Assembly: GCF_003721245.1 (NCBI RefSeq)
Contig: NZ_RIZG01000001.1
Coordinates: 558,001-622,000, forward strand
Reading direction: 5' to 3'
DNA: 64,000 nucleotides
Source of the DNA: Marinomonas hwangdonensis
GTDB lineage: Bacteria > Pseudomonadota > Gammaproteobacteria > Pseudomonadales > Marinomonadaceae
The notes below the pieces were generated by a model. That model had not been told where the DNA came from. It did no database searches and saw only the letters and a list, made by a program, of their open reading frames with translations. The translations under genes were made by a program, and so were the position numbers. Below, piece after piece: positions 34,786 to 46,755 of this stretch (its first letter is position 1; the number at the start of each line of letters is the position of its first letter).

Positions 34786-35379
34786 ATGACACAGGTTGCT
34801 AAGCGTACGTTAATGCACCGACGACGTATCGAATCTTACGGTTATCTGCGCGATGATGGATTGTGGGACATCGAAGCCAAAATGCAAGACTTGAAAACCT
34901 ACCAAGTCACCCGTGAGTTTGATAATAGTTCGGTGTCAGAAGGGCAACCTTTTCATGACATATCATTAACGTTAACCATTGACGACACCTTTTTAATTAA
35001 AGAGGTGTCGGTATCGATGGAGGCGTTTCCTTTTCCCAACTGCGGTGGGGCAGCACCAAACTTTTCGGTCCTAAAAGGGACACGAATTGGACCTGGATGG
35101 AATCGACGGTTAAAAGAAACCTTTAGTGGAAACGTCGGTTGTACTCATGTTCTGGAATTGTTTCCCGTGGCGGCTACCACCGCGTTTCAGACCATGTGGC
35201 AACCACTGGGTGAAAAATACCCTGAAATGGTGCCACATGCGGTGAGTAAGTTAGTCAATTCTTGTCATGGTTGGTCTGAAGAGGGGCCCATGGTCAAAAA
35301 GCTGGTGGAAGAGCAGATACTGCAATTACCAGAGTATTCTCCTACTAATGTTGCGGTTAAGGAGTCAGAAAATGAGTGA
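34786..35379 (+). CDS. DUF2889 domain protein
   Basis: Protein of 197 residues whose whole length fits the DUF2889 family of unknown function. Family-type features are HRRRIESYGYLRDDGLWDIEAKMQDLK at the start, the internal motif FPFPNCGGAAPNFS (~residues 83-96), and the GCTHVLELFPVAATTAFQTMW segment (~122-142); the two Cys, the paired Asp and the His are candidates for a metal or active site. AGGAG precedes the ATG. It lies between fadD and an enoyl-CoA hydratase gene and overlaps the latter by 8 bases, so translational coupling ties it to acyl-CoA metabolism. Confidence 0.88.
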   Translation: MTQVAKRTLMHRRRIESYGYLRDDGLWDIEAKMQDLKTYQVTREFDNSSVSEGQPFHDISLTLTIDDTFLIKEVSVSMEAFPFPNCGGAAPNFSVLKGTRIGPGWNRRLKETFSGNVGCTHVLELFPVAATTAFQTMWQPLGEKYPEMVPHAVSKLVNSCHGWSEEGPMVKKLVEEQILQLPEYSPTNVAVKESENE

Positions 35380-36124
35380 TTTTGTTACTGAAAGCATAGA
35401 GTCGGGTTTGCAGACCTTGTGTTTAAATCGAGTCGATAAGAAAAACGCCATTACCTTGGACATGTATCATGCGTTAACCGAAGCGCTTCGTAACGGGCAG
35501 ACTAATCCAGAGGTAAAGGCCACGTTAATTATCGGAGCTGGAAATGATTTTTCCTCTGGTAATGACATTAATGAGTTTGTGCAAATCGCTCAAAAGCCCG
35601 ACAAAATGAGCACCATACTGACCTTTCTTCAAGTATTAAGCGGTTATAATAAGCCCTTAATCGCAGGCGTTGAAGGGCGTGCTGTCGGTGTTGGTGCCAC
35701 TCTGTTATTGCATTGCGACATGGTGCTGGCTTCCCGTGAGGCGCGTTTGCAGTTTCCGTTTGTGCAATTGGGTTTAGTGCCAGAGGCGGCGTCCAGTTAT
35801 TTACTGCCACGGCTAGTAGGTCATCAAAAAGCCTTTGAAATACTGGTGTTAAGCGATGTGCTCGGTGCAACACAGGCTCATGAATTGGGCTTGATTAATC
35901 ATCTTTGTGAAGCGGGTGAAGCCCATAAATTAGCATTATTGTATGCTCAAAAGATCATTGCTTTACCGGTAGAGGCGGTGGCGTTAAGCAAGGCGTTACT
36001 AAAGCACAACGACCAAGAGGAAGTGCAAGCGGCTTTGCTAAGAGAAGGTCGAATCTTTCAGGAACGGTTAAGTTCAAAAGAAGCACATCAGGCGTTTTCT
36101 GCGTTTTTGTCACGTAACCGCTAG
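35372..36124 (+). CDS. Enoyl-CoA hydratase/isomerase family protein
   Basis: Crotonase-fold enzyme of 250 residues. Oxyanion-hole segments are FSSGNDINEF and EGRAVGVGATLLLHCDMVLAS. The position that holds a catalytic Glu in hydratases is Val-Gly-Ala-Thr here, while the second acidic site is kept as VPEAASSYLLPRLVG, a pattern more like delta3-delta2 enoyl-CoA isomerases than classical hydratases. The ATG at 35372 follows AAGGAG by 7 bases and overlaps the DUF2889 gene. A role in unsaturated fatty-acid oxidation is plausible. Confidence 0.85.
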   Translation: MSDFVTESIESGLQTLCLNRVDKKNAITLDMYHALTEALRNGQTNPEVKATLIIGAGNDFSSGNDINEFVQIAQKPDKMSTILTFLQVLSGYNKPLIAGVEGRAVGVGATLLLHCDMVLASREARLQFPFVQLGLVPEAASSYLLPRLVGHQKAFEILVLSDVLGATQAHELGLINHLCEAGEAHKLALLYAQKIIALPVEAVALSKALLKHNDQEEVQAALLREGRIFQERLSSKEAHQAFSAFLSRNR

Positions 36125-36156
36125 GTTTAAACGAATACTTAGTAAGATAAACAACT

Positions 36157-36198
36157 AAAAGCCCTACCCATCATGTAAGTGCTGAGTAGGGCTTTTTT
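36157..36198. terminator. Terminator after enoyl-CoA hydratase gene
   Basis: AAAAGCCCTAC (36157-36167) pairs exactly with GTAGGGCTTTT (36186-36196), and six T are in the run. It is a good intrinsic terminator for the fadD-DUF2889-hydratase unit. Confidence 0.85.
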
Positions 36199-36221
36199 GC
36201 GGTTTGAGGGCACAATTGCAC

Positions 36222-36290
36222 TCATTCAATCTTTATCGCATTCATTCAATCTTTATCTTATTCATACAATCCTCACCATATTCATACTAA
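36222..36290. repeat. Degenerate 20-bp tandem repeat
   Basis: Three 20-base units (36222-36241, 36242-36261, 36262-36281) plus a partial fourth share TCATNCAATCNTNANC. Units 1 and 2 are identical over the first 16 bases; later ones decay. The array lies between a terminator and the etfBA promoter. Confidence 0.7.
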
Positions 36291-36456
36291 ACTGCAAAGA
36301 AGAAAATCGCCTTACACATCGGCTTTACGCTGGTTTGAAGGGGGTTTTCTTTTGTGTGTGAATATTTTTGTCAGTTAACTGGCGCTTTTTTGTTATTGAT
36401 GAAAATCCTTCTCAAACTACTATAGATAGCATGAAAATAAAAAACACGAGGGACTT

Positions 36457-37209
36457 ATGAAAATCCTAGTATCGGTAAAACGAGTGATTGACTACAACGT
36501 CAAAGTTCGAGTCAAAGCTGACAACACAGCAGTTGACCTAACCAATGTCAAAATGTCCATGAATCCTTTCTGTGAAATCGCGGTTGAAGAAGCGGTTCGT
36601 TTAAAAGAAAAAGGCGTTGCCTCTGAAGTCGTCGTGGTTTCTGTTGGCTCTAAATCCTGCCAAGAAACCTTGCGTACTGCTTTGGCTTTGGGCGCTGATC
36701 GCGCCATTCAAGTGGAAACCGAAGACGGTCTAGATTCTTTGTCTGTGGCAAAACTGTTAGCCAAGGTCGCTAAAGAAGAAGCGGCGGATCTGGTCATTAT
36801 GGGTAAGCAAGCCATTGATTCAGACAACAACCAAACCGGCCAAATGGTCGCTGCGCTATTGGATTACCCACAGGCGACCTTTGCCTCTGAAGTGGTCATT
36901 GAAAACGGGGAAGCACAGGTAACGCGAGAAGTGGACGGCGGTTTGCAAACCTTAGCCATTACTTTGCCTGCCGTGGTAACCACTGATTTACGCTTGAACG
37001 AGCCACGCTTCGCGTCTTTGCCAAACATTATGAAAGCCAAGAAAAAGCCGCTTGATGTCAAAACGCCAGCGGATCTTGGTGTGGAAGTGGGTTCGAACGT
37101 CAGCCTAGTGTCTGTTACACCACCTCCACAGCGTGCTGGTGGTATCAAAGTGGGTTCGGTTGCTGAGCTAGTCGATAAACTTAAAAATGAAGCGAAGGTG
37201 GTGTCATGA
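36457..37209 (+). CDS. etfB: Electron transfer flavoprotein beta subunit EtfB
   Basis: Beta subunit of the electron-transfer flavoprotein, which takes electrons from acyl-CoA dehydrogenases to ETF-quinone oxidoreductase; 250 residues. Family marks: [19 protein letters not shown] at the start, [44 protein letters not shown] (the ETF beta signature) and the C-terminal arm. ACGAGGG precedes the ATG. Its stop overlaps the etfA start by 4 bases. Confidence 0.96.
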   Translation: MKILVSVKRVIDYNVKVRVKADNTAVDLTNVKMSMNPFCEIAVEEAVRLKEKGVASEVVVVSVGSKSCQETLRTALALGADRAIQVETEDGLDSLSVAKLLAKVAKEEAADLVIMGKQAIDSDNNQTGQMVAALLDYPQATFASEVVIENGEAQVTREVDGGLQTLAITLPAVVTTDLRLNEPRFASLPNIMKAKKKPLDVKTPADLGVEVGSNVSLVSVTPPPQRAGGIKVGSVAELVDKLKNEAKVVS

Positions 37210-38135
37210 GCGTTTTAATCATTGCAGAACACGACAATAAAAGCCTGAAGCCTGCCACACTTAATACAGTCGCTGCGGCTTCTCAAATTGACGCCGATGT
37301 ACATGTGTTGGTGGTGGGGTTTGAGTGTCAAACCGTTGTTGAACAAGCTGCTCAAGTAGCGGGTGTCAACAAGGTATTAGTGGCTGACAACGTCGTTTAT
37401 GAACACCAGTTGGCGGAAAATGTATCCAAATTGATCGTTGAGATCGCGGGTGGTTATGGTCATATCCTAGCACCAGCGACAACCACAGGTAAGAACACCA
37501 TGCCACGCGTTGCGGCCTTGTTAGATGTGGCTCAATTGTCTGATGTGATTAAAGTCGAAGCGCCGGATACCTTTGTGCGTCCTATTTATGCCGGTAATGC
37601 GATTGCGACGGTAAAGACAACAGACAAGGTGAAAATTTTAACCGTCCGAGCCACTGGCTTTGATCCTGTTGCCGCGACAGGGGGAAATGCCGAGCGCGAG
37701 GTACTGTCCCAGGTTATTGAGAACAAAGGCAGCCGTTTCGTTAAGGAACAATTAGCAGAGTCGGATCGCCCTGAATTAACCGCTGCCAGTGTTATTGTGT
37801 CGGGTGGTCGCGGTATGGGGAATGGCGATAACTTCAAATTGCTTGAAGGTGTTGCCGACAAGCTGGGTGCAGCGATTGGTGCGTCACGTGCGGCGGTCGA
37901 TGCGGGCTTCGTTCCGAACGATTTGCAAGTCGGTCAGACAGGCAAAACTGTTGCCCCAGATCTGTATATCGCTGTCGGTATTTCTGGTGCGATTCAGCAT
38001 TTGGCCGGTATGAAAGACTCTAAAGTCATTGTTGCGATCAACAAAGATGAAGAAGCGCCTATTTTCCAAGTGGCGGATTATGGCTTGGTAGCGGATTTGT
38101 TTGATGCCGTACCTGAGTTAGAAAAGAGTCTGTAA
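37206..38135 (+). CDS. etfA: Electron transfer flavoprotein alpha subunit EtfA
   Basis: FAD-carrying alpha subunit of the electron-transfer flavoprotein, 309 residues. The C-terminal FAD domain shows VSGGRGMG (~residue 198), [45 protein letters not shown], and [21 protein letters not shown]. The N-terminal domain pairs with EtfB. It is coupled to etfB through an ATGA overlap. Confidence 0.96.
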   Translation: MSVLIIAEHDNKSLKPATLNTVAAASQIDADVHVLVVGFECQTVVEQAAQVAGVNKVLVADNVVYEHQLAENVSKLIVEIAGGYGHILAPATTTGKNTMPRVAALLDVAQLSDVIKVEAPDTFVRPIYAGNAIATVKTTDKVKILTVRATGFDPVAATGGNAEREVLSQVIENKGSRFVKEQLAESDRPELTAASVIVSGGRGMGNGDNFKLLEGVADKLGAAIGASRAAVDAGFVPNDLQVGQTGKTVAPDLYIAVGISGAIQHLAGMKDSKVIVAINKDEEAPIFQVADYGLVADLFDAVPELEKSL

Positions 38136-38183
38136 ATCGGTTTGAAACACGATCGATGACACACTGAATCGATCAAAAAGAAT

Positions 38184-38212
38184 CAGCCAGACGTTTTGTA
38201 ACGTCTTGGCTG
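38184..38212 (+). terminator. Hairpin after etfA
   Basis: CAGCCAGACGTT (38184-38195) pairs with AACGTCTTGGCTG (38200-38212) with one bulged T. No strong T tract follows, so it may only weaken read-through into fadB. Confidence 0.5.
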
Positions 38213-38279
38213 TATTAATTACCGACGACAATGTGTAAGAACGCCATTGTGGTCATAATAAAAATAATTGGAGACCAGC

Positions 38280-40430
38280 ATGATATTCGAAGGACAAGCA
38301 GTCAAGGTTGCAGTCGATGATGCCAGAGTGGCGACTGTCACCCTGGATTTGGTCGGTGATTCGGTCAATAAGTTTAATAGCCTGACCTTGAGTGAATTGG
38401 CCTCAGCGGTTGATGCACTGAAACACCTAGATGATTTGCAAGGGGTTATTTTCGCCAGCGCGAAAGACGTATTTGTCGTAGGTGCTGATATCACTGAATT
38501 TACCTCTTGGTTCAAAATGGATGAACAAGAACTCACTGACAAGTTGCAAGACGCTCACAACATCTTTAGCGACATTGCAAACCTTCCTTGTCCAACGGTC
38601 GCTGCCATCAACGGCATTGCGTTGGGTGGTGGTATGGAATTGTGCTTGGCGTGTGATTATCGAGTCATGGCGGATTCCGCAAAAATTGGTCTACCGGAAA
38701 CACAATTAGGCATTTATCCAGGGTGGGGCGGTACCGTTCGCCTACCTCGTCTTATTGGTGCAGATAACGCCTGTGAATGGATTTGCGGTGGCGCACAGAA
38801 ACGCAGTGAAGACGCCCTTAAAGACGGTGCGGTTGATGCGGTTGTGCCAAAAGCCAAAGTCAACGACTCAGCACGTCACCTTATTCAGCAAGTGATAGAG
38901 GGTAAGCTTAATTACCATGCACGCCGCGACGAATTGCGTGCGCCAATGGAATTTTCTCCAATCGAAAAAATGATGATTTTCGAATCGGTTCGTGGTGTGG
39001 TTGGTGCCAAAGCAGGCAAACATTATCCTGCGCCTATGGCCGCTATTAAAACCATCGAAAAAGGCATCAGCCAAGACATCGATAAAGCCATTGAGACTGA
39101 AATCAAAGGCTTTATCAAACTGGCCAAAGGCCCGGTTGCTAAGTCGCTAGTGAATTTATTCCTAAGCGACCAACAAATTAAGAAAACCGCCAGCAAGTAC
39201 ACGAAAAATGCCACTCCAGTAAAACAAGCTGCGGTGTTGGGGGCTGGTATCATGGGAGGGGGTGTCGCGTATCAGTCTGCTTCTAAAGGCACGCCTATTA
39301 TCATGAAAGACATTCGCCCAGAAGCCTTAGAGTTAGGCTTGAGCGAAGCCAACAAACTGTTCAATGGTCAGGTAGAGCGTGGCCGTTTAACCACCGAAAA
39401 AGCGTTTAAGGCCATGAACAGCATTGTTCCGGCATTAAGTTACGGCGAGTTTGAACACGTTGACCTAGTGGTAGAAGCGGTCGTTGAAAACGTCAAAATC
39501 AAAAAGTCTGTGTTGGCCGAAGTGGAAAGCAAAATCGCTGATACCGCCATTTTAACGTCTAACACGTCGACGATTTCTATTACGGAATTGGCAAAAGACT
39601 TGAAACGCCCAGAAAACTTCTGTGGTATGCACTTCTTTAACCCTGTGCATCGTATGCCTTTGGTGGAAGTCATTCGTGGTGAAAAAACCAGTGAAGAAGC
39701 CATTGCTAAAACGGTTGCTTACGCACAAGCCATGGGCAAAACCCCTGTTGTTGTGAATGATTGTCCGGGTTTCTTGGTGAATCGCGTCTTGTTCCCTTAT
39801 TTCGCGGGTTTCTCCTTGATGATGCAGGAAGGGGCGGATTTCCGAGTGGTTGATAAAACGATGGAGAAATTCGGCTGGCCAATGGGTCCTGCTTACTTAC
39901 TAGACGTGGTGGGTGTGGATACGGCGTATCATGCCGACCAAGTGATGGCAGAAGGTTTCCCTGATCGTATGAAGCACGAAGGCAAAAATGCCGTTGATCG
40001 TTTGTTCGAACTTGAGCGTTTTGGTCAGAAAAATGGCAAGGGTTTTTACAGCTATGAGCCAGATCGTAAGGGCAAACCAAAGAAAATTTTCAACGAAGAA
40101 ATCAACGAGCTGCTCGCCCCTGTGGTGACGTCTCAGTCTGAATTGACCGAAGACGATATTGTTGCCCGTATGATGATTCCATTGTGCATCGAAACGGTGC
40201 GCTGCTTGGAAGGCAACATAGTGGCAACCGCAGCTGAGGCCGATATGGGCTTGATCTATGGTATTGGTTTCCCTCCGTACCTTGGTGGTGCCTTGCACTA
40301 CTTAGACCAAATGGGACTGCAGGCGTTTTGTGACCTTGCAGACAAATACAGCCACTTAGGTAAGTTGTACGAGCCAACCGCAAAAATGCGTGAAATGGCC
40401 AAGAACAATGACACTTTTTACGGCGCATAA
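38280..40430 (+). CDS. fadB: Fatty acid oxidation complex alpha subunit FadB
   Basis: Multifunctional protein combining enoyl-CoA hydratase, isomerase and 3-hydroxyacyl-CoA dehydrogenase, 716 residues. The N-terminal crotonase part has [29 protein letters not shown] and [15 protein letters not shown] with both catalytic Glu. The dehydrogenase part begins [19 protein letters not shown] (~residue 318), with its catalytic His in [22 protein letters not shown] stands 7 bases before the ATG at 38280. It works with FadA, encoded 28 bases downstream. Confidence 0.96.
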   Translation: MIFEGQAVKVAVDDARVATVTLDLVGDSVNKFNSLTLSELASAVDALKHLDDLQGVIFASAKDVFVVGADITEFTSWFKMDEQELTDKLQDAHNIFSDIANLPCPTVAAINGIALGGGMELCLACDYRVMADSAKIGLPETQLGIYPGWGGTVRLPRLIGADNACEWICGGAQKRSEDALKDGAVDAVVPKAKVNDSARHLIQQVIEGKLNYHARRDELRAPMEFSPIEKMMIFESVRGVVGAKAGKHYPAPMAAIKTIEKGISQDIDKAIETEIKGFIKLAKGPVAKSLVNLFLSDQQIKKTASKYTKNATPVKQAAVLGAGIMGGGVAYQSASKGTPIIMKDIRPEALELGLSEANKLFNGQVERGRLTTEKAFKAMNSIVPALSYGEFEHVDLVVEAVVENVKIKKSVLAEVESKIADTAILTSNTSTISITELAKDLKRPENFCGMHFFNPVHRMPLVEVIRGEKTSEEAIAKTVAYAQAMGKTPVVVNDCPGFLVNRVLFPYFAGFSLMMQEGADFRVVDKTMEKFGWPMGPAYLLDVVGVDTAYHADQVMAEGFPDRMKHEGKNAVDRLFELERFGQKNGKGFYSYEPDRKGKPKKIFNEEINELLAPVVTSQSELTEDDIVARMMIPLCIETVRCLEGNIVATAAEADMGLIYGIGFPPYLGGALHYLDQMGLQAFCDLADKYSHLGKLYEPTAKMREMAKNNDTFYGA

Positions 40431-40445
40431 TATCCCATAGGCTAA

Positions 40446-41633
<1,188 letters not shown>

Positions 41634-41707
41634 TTAAGTGATTACCAAGCGCATGATGTTGTGTGCCTCTTTGCTTTAGAACAGCAAATAACCTTCTCTG
41701 TCTTTTT

Positions 41708-41734
41708 GCCCCGCCTTGTGCGGGGCTTTTTTTT
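41708..41734 (+). terminator. Terminator after fadA
   Basis: GCCCCGC (41708-41714) and GCGGGGC (41720-41726) form a GC-only stem with a five-base loop, followed by eight T. It closes the fadBA operon. Confidence 0.92.
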
Positions 41735-41829
41735 GCGCTGGTGTTTTGTGTCTTCTTGATCAATGATAAAGACCATTCAGTGCGTTCTCATTGGGCGTAT
41801 CACAAGACATTTCTATAGAAGGCATTTTC

Positions 41830-42804
41830 ATGAAAGTAGCAATATTAGACGATTATCAAAATGTGGTGAAAGACCTTTCTTGTTTTCAACTGCTGCATGG
41901 CCATGAGGTGCAGGTGTTTAATGAAACCTTTACCACTACAGAAGATTTAGTCGCTAACCTCAAAGACTTTGAGGTTCTTGTATTGATACGCGAGCGCACT
42001 GTGATTACGGAAGAACTACTCGCTCAATTGCCGAATTTAAAGCTGATTAGCCAAACAGGAAAAATCAGTAATCACATTGATGCCAAGCTTTGCCATAAGT
42101 ACGGTGTGGCTGTGGCTGAGGGTGTGGGTTCACCTGTTGCTCCCTCTGAATTCTGCTGGGGGTTAATCATGTCAGCCAGTCGACATATTCCTGCTTACGT
42201 TACGCAATTTTCACAGGGCCATTGGCAACAGTCTGGGGCGCTAGGATTAGGCCGAGTATTAAACGGCGCGGTGTTGGGGATTTGGGGCTACGGAAAAATT
42301 GGCCAACGTATTGCGCAATACGCCAAAGTTTTTGGCATGGAGGTGCTGGTTTGGGGCAGTGAAAGCTCTAGAGCATTGGCGCAAGAACACGGATTCTCAG
42401 CCGCACAAACCAAAGCCGAATTTTTTCAAAACGCGGATATTATCACACTACATTTGCGACTCAATGACGCCACCAAGGCCATAGTGACACAAGCGGATTT
42501 GGCGTTAATGAAAGCCGATTCTCTATTGGTGAACACCAGTCGTGCTGAGCTAATTGAAAACGGTGCCTTGTATCGTGAAATGTTGTCTAACCCAACAAAA
42601 CAAGCAGCGATTGACGTGTTTGAATGTGAACCGGCTAATACCCATAACGAGCCATTATTGTCACTGCCCAATGTGCTGTGTACACCGCACATTGGTTATG
42701 TTGAAAAAGCCAGTTATGAATTGTATTTTAAAATCGCGTTTGAAAACGTGCTGGCTTTTGCTGCGGGTAACCCTCAAAACCTCGTCTTAATTAAGTTGCT
42801 ATAA
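41830..42804 (+). CDS. D-2-hydroxyacid dehydrogenase family protein
   Basis: NAD-dependent dehydrogenase of 324 residues. The nucleotide-binding motif is GIWGYGKIGQRIAQYAKVFG (~residues 149-168). The catalytic triad is present: Arg in VNTSRAEL, Glu in DVFECEP and His in CTPHIGYV. The family includes phosphoglycerate, glyoxylate and D-lactate dehydrogenases, and the substrate is not readable. The ATG at 41830 is preceded by AGAAGG. The neighbouring codA-type gene is convergent, with only 4 bases between the two stops. Confidence 0.88.
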   Translation: MKVAILDDYQNVVKDLSCFQLLHGHEVQVFNETFTTTEDLVANLKDFEVLVLIRERTVITEELLAQLPNLKLISQTGKISNHIDAKLCHKYGVAVAEGVGSPVAPSEFCWGLIMSASRHIPAYVTQFSQGHWQQSGALGLGRVLNGAVLGIWGYGKIGQRIAQYAKVFGMEVLVWGSESSRALAQEHGFSAAQTKAEFFQNADIITLHLRLNDATKAIVTQADLALMKADSLLVNTSRAELIENGALYREMLSNPTKQAAIDVFECEPANTHNEPLLSLPNVLCTPHIGYVEKASYELYFKIAFENVLAFAAGNPQNLVLIKLL

Positions 42805-42808
42805 GGTA

Positions 42809-44068
42809 TTAGTGATTTGGTGTTTGCGCAATCCAAGGTGGCGTCATCACGGTCGCCGGTTGGCGTTGCATGATGATTTCACCATGACGAACAGAGAGTA
42901 ATACTTCACCTTGCTGGCGCAGCACGCTGTAGTCGTCGTGGCCTTCCAGTAGAATAAAGTTTGCTGCGTTGCCGACTTCTATTCCATATCCCTGCAAACA
43001 CAGGGTGCGAGCACTGTTGTCGGTGATCATATCCAAAGCGCTGGCGTAGTCTTGATAGCCCATCATTTGGCAGATGTGCATAGCATAATCCAAGGTGCGC
43101 AGTAGTTTGCCGTTGCCAAGGGAATACCAAGGATCGAAGATAGAGTCTTGCCCTAGGCACACATTGATATTGGCTTCTCGTAATTCTTTGACCCGGGTAA
43201 CACCGCGACGTTTAGGGTAAGTATCAAAACGACCTTGCAAATGAATGCTTTCCGTCGGACACGAGATAAAGTTAATGCCGGAGTTTTTTAATAAACGAAA
43301 CAGCTTAGAGCAATAGGCATTGTCATAAGAATGCATGGCGGTGGTATGGCTGGCGGTGACTTTTGGCCCCATATTGTGAAAAAGCGCTTCACAGGCTAGG
43401 AACTCTAAAAAGCGCGAATTGGGATCATCAATTTCATCGCAATGCACATCGACCAAGCGGTCATATTTTTTGGCGAGTTCTATGATGAGTTTGACGGATT
43501 TCTCACCCAATTCCCGAGTGTATTCGAAATGGGGTATACCACCGACCACGTCGGCACCTATCTGTAAAGCTTCTTCCATGAGTTTTAAGCCATTTGGGTA
43601 AGACAGCATGCCGTCTTGCGGAAAGGCCACCACTTGCAAATCAATTTTATCTTTAAGTTCATCACGCAGCGCACACAGTGTACGAACGCCGATTAACGAC
43701 GGGTCTGTGGTATCCGCATGGGTGCGAATAGCCTGTACGCCGTTCTGTACTAACAGTTCTATGGTGGACAATACTCGTCGACGAATGTCCGCTTCATTAA
43801 GCATGGGTTTACGTTGGCGCCAACGTTCTATCCCTTCAAACAGAGTGCCACTTCGGTTCCATTCTGGCTCGCCAGCCGTGAGGGCGGCATCAAGGTGAAT
43901 GTGTGGTTCGACAAAGGGTGCACAGATTAGCTGCCCTTTAGCGTCAATCATTTTCTCTGTCGGTGAAAGTGTGTTTTCTTGTGTTTCAATTTTACTAAAA
44001 CAACCTTCGGTAATATGAAGAGAAAACAACTCAGAGCGATGGCGTAAACGGGCATTGATAATCTGCAT
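42809..44068 (-). CDS. CodA-type deaminase (cytosine deaminase homologue)
   Basis: Amidohydrolase-superfamily deaminase of 419 residues, closely similar in order and motifs to E. coli CodA. Metal ligands correspond to His56, His58, His209 and Asp308. Glu212, His241, Gln151 and Trp314 match E. coli Glu217, His246, Gln156 and Trp319. The residue next to the metal Asp, Asp314 in E. coli, is Ser309 here, and the preceding His is Gln307; the loop before IHLQGRFDTYPKRRG also differs (SCPTES rather than ANPLVN). These changes are in the substrate pocket, so cytosine may not be the preferred substrate. GAGGAG precedes the ATG. No cytosine permease gene is adjacent. Confidence 0.85.
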   Translation of the reverse strand: MQIINARLRHRSELFSLHITEGCFSKIETQENTLSPTEKMIDAKGQLICAPFVEPHIHLDAALTAGEPEWNRSGTLFEGIERWRQRKPMLNEADIRRRVLSTIELLVQNGVQAIRTHADTTDPSLIGVRTLCALRDELKDKIDLQVVAFPQDGMLSYPNGLKLMEEALQIGADVVGGIPHFEYTRELGEKSVKLIIELAKKYDRLVDVHCDEIDDPNSRFLEFLACEALFHNMGPKVTASHTTAMHSYDNAYCSKLFRLLKNSGINFISCPTESIHLQGRFDTYPKRRGVTRVKELREANINVCLGQDSIFDPWYSLGNGKLLRTLDYAMHICQMMGYQDYASALDMITDNSARTLCLQGYGIEVGNAANFILLEGHDDYSVLRQQGEVLLSVRHGEIIMQRQPATVMTPPWIAQTPNH

Positions 44069-44271
44069 GGTAACTCCTCAGTCATGGTGTGCTTCTATCA
44101 TACTGGCATAAAGTGGCTGTGTATTTCTGAATATAGGCGAGTTTTGCTGCTGAAAAGACGATAACGAATGAGTTTTTGCGATCAGGTCTATCGGATTGTT
44201 AGTTTTTATTTATTGGTTTGTTTGGTTTTTTAAGTCTATAACTATTACAACGAAAAAGATTTAGGCAATAA

Positions 44272-46506
<2,235 letters not shown>

Positions 46507-46548
46507 TCGAGACTGATTTTAAAAAGACGCGATTCGCTAAGCTCTATC

Positions 46549-46582
46549 AACCCCGCATTCGTGAGGATAGCGGGGTTTTTTG
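46549..46582 (+). terminator. Terminator after katG
   Basis: AACCCCGC (46549-46556) pairs exactly with GCGGGGTT (46570-46577), followed by a run of T. Confidence 0.88.
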
Positions 46583-46755
46583 TTGTCTTTTTTCACGAGC
46601 CGCATGGTCATTGGCGCTGGCACTTTATAACTTGCTGTTATAAGATCGCCAAAATTTTGATGTCTAAATAGATGATAAATGTTTTGTCATTTTTTTGATT
46701 AAAATAGTCTACTCTAGATTAAATCGGTTTAAAGAAATAATTAAGGTTAAACAGA

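Larger units (their letters stand above)
36125..36456. other. Intergenic region before etfB
   Basis: About 330 bases with a terminator at its left end, a degenerate 20-bp tandem repeat in the middle, and the etfBA promoter and ribosome binding site (ACGAGG) on the right. I see no gene. Confidence 0.6.
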
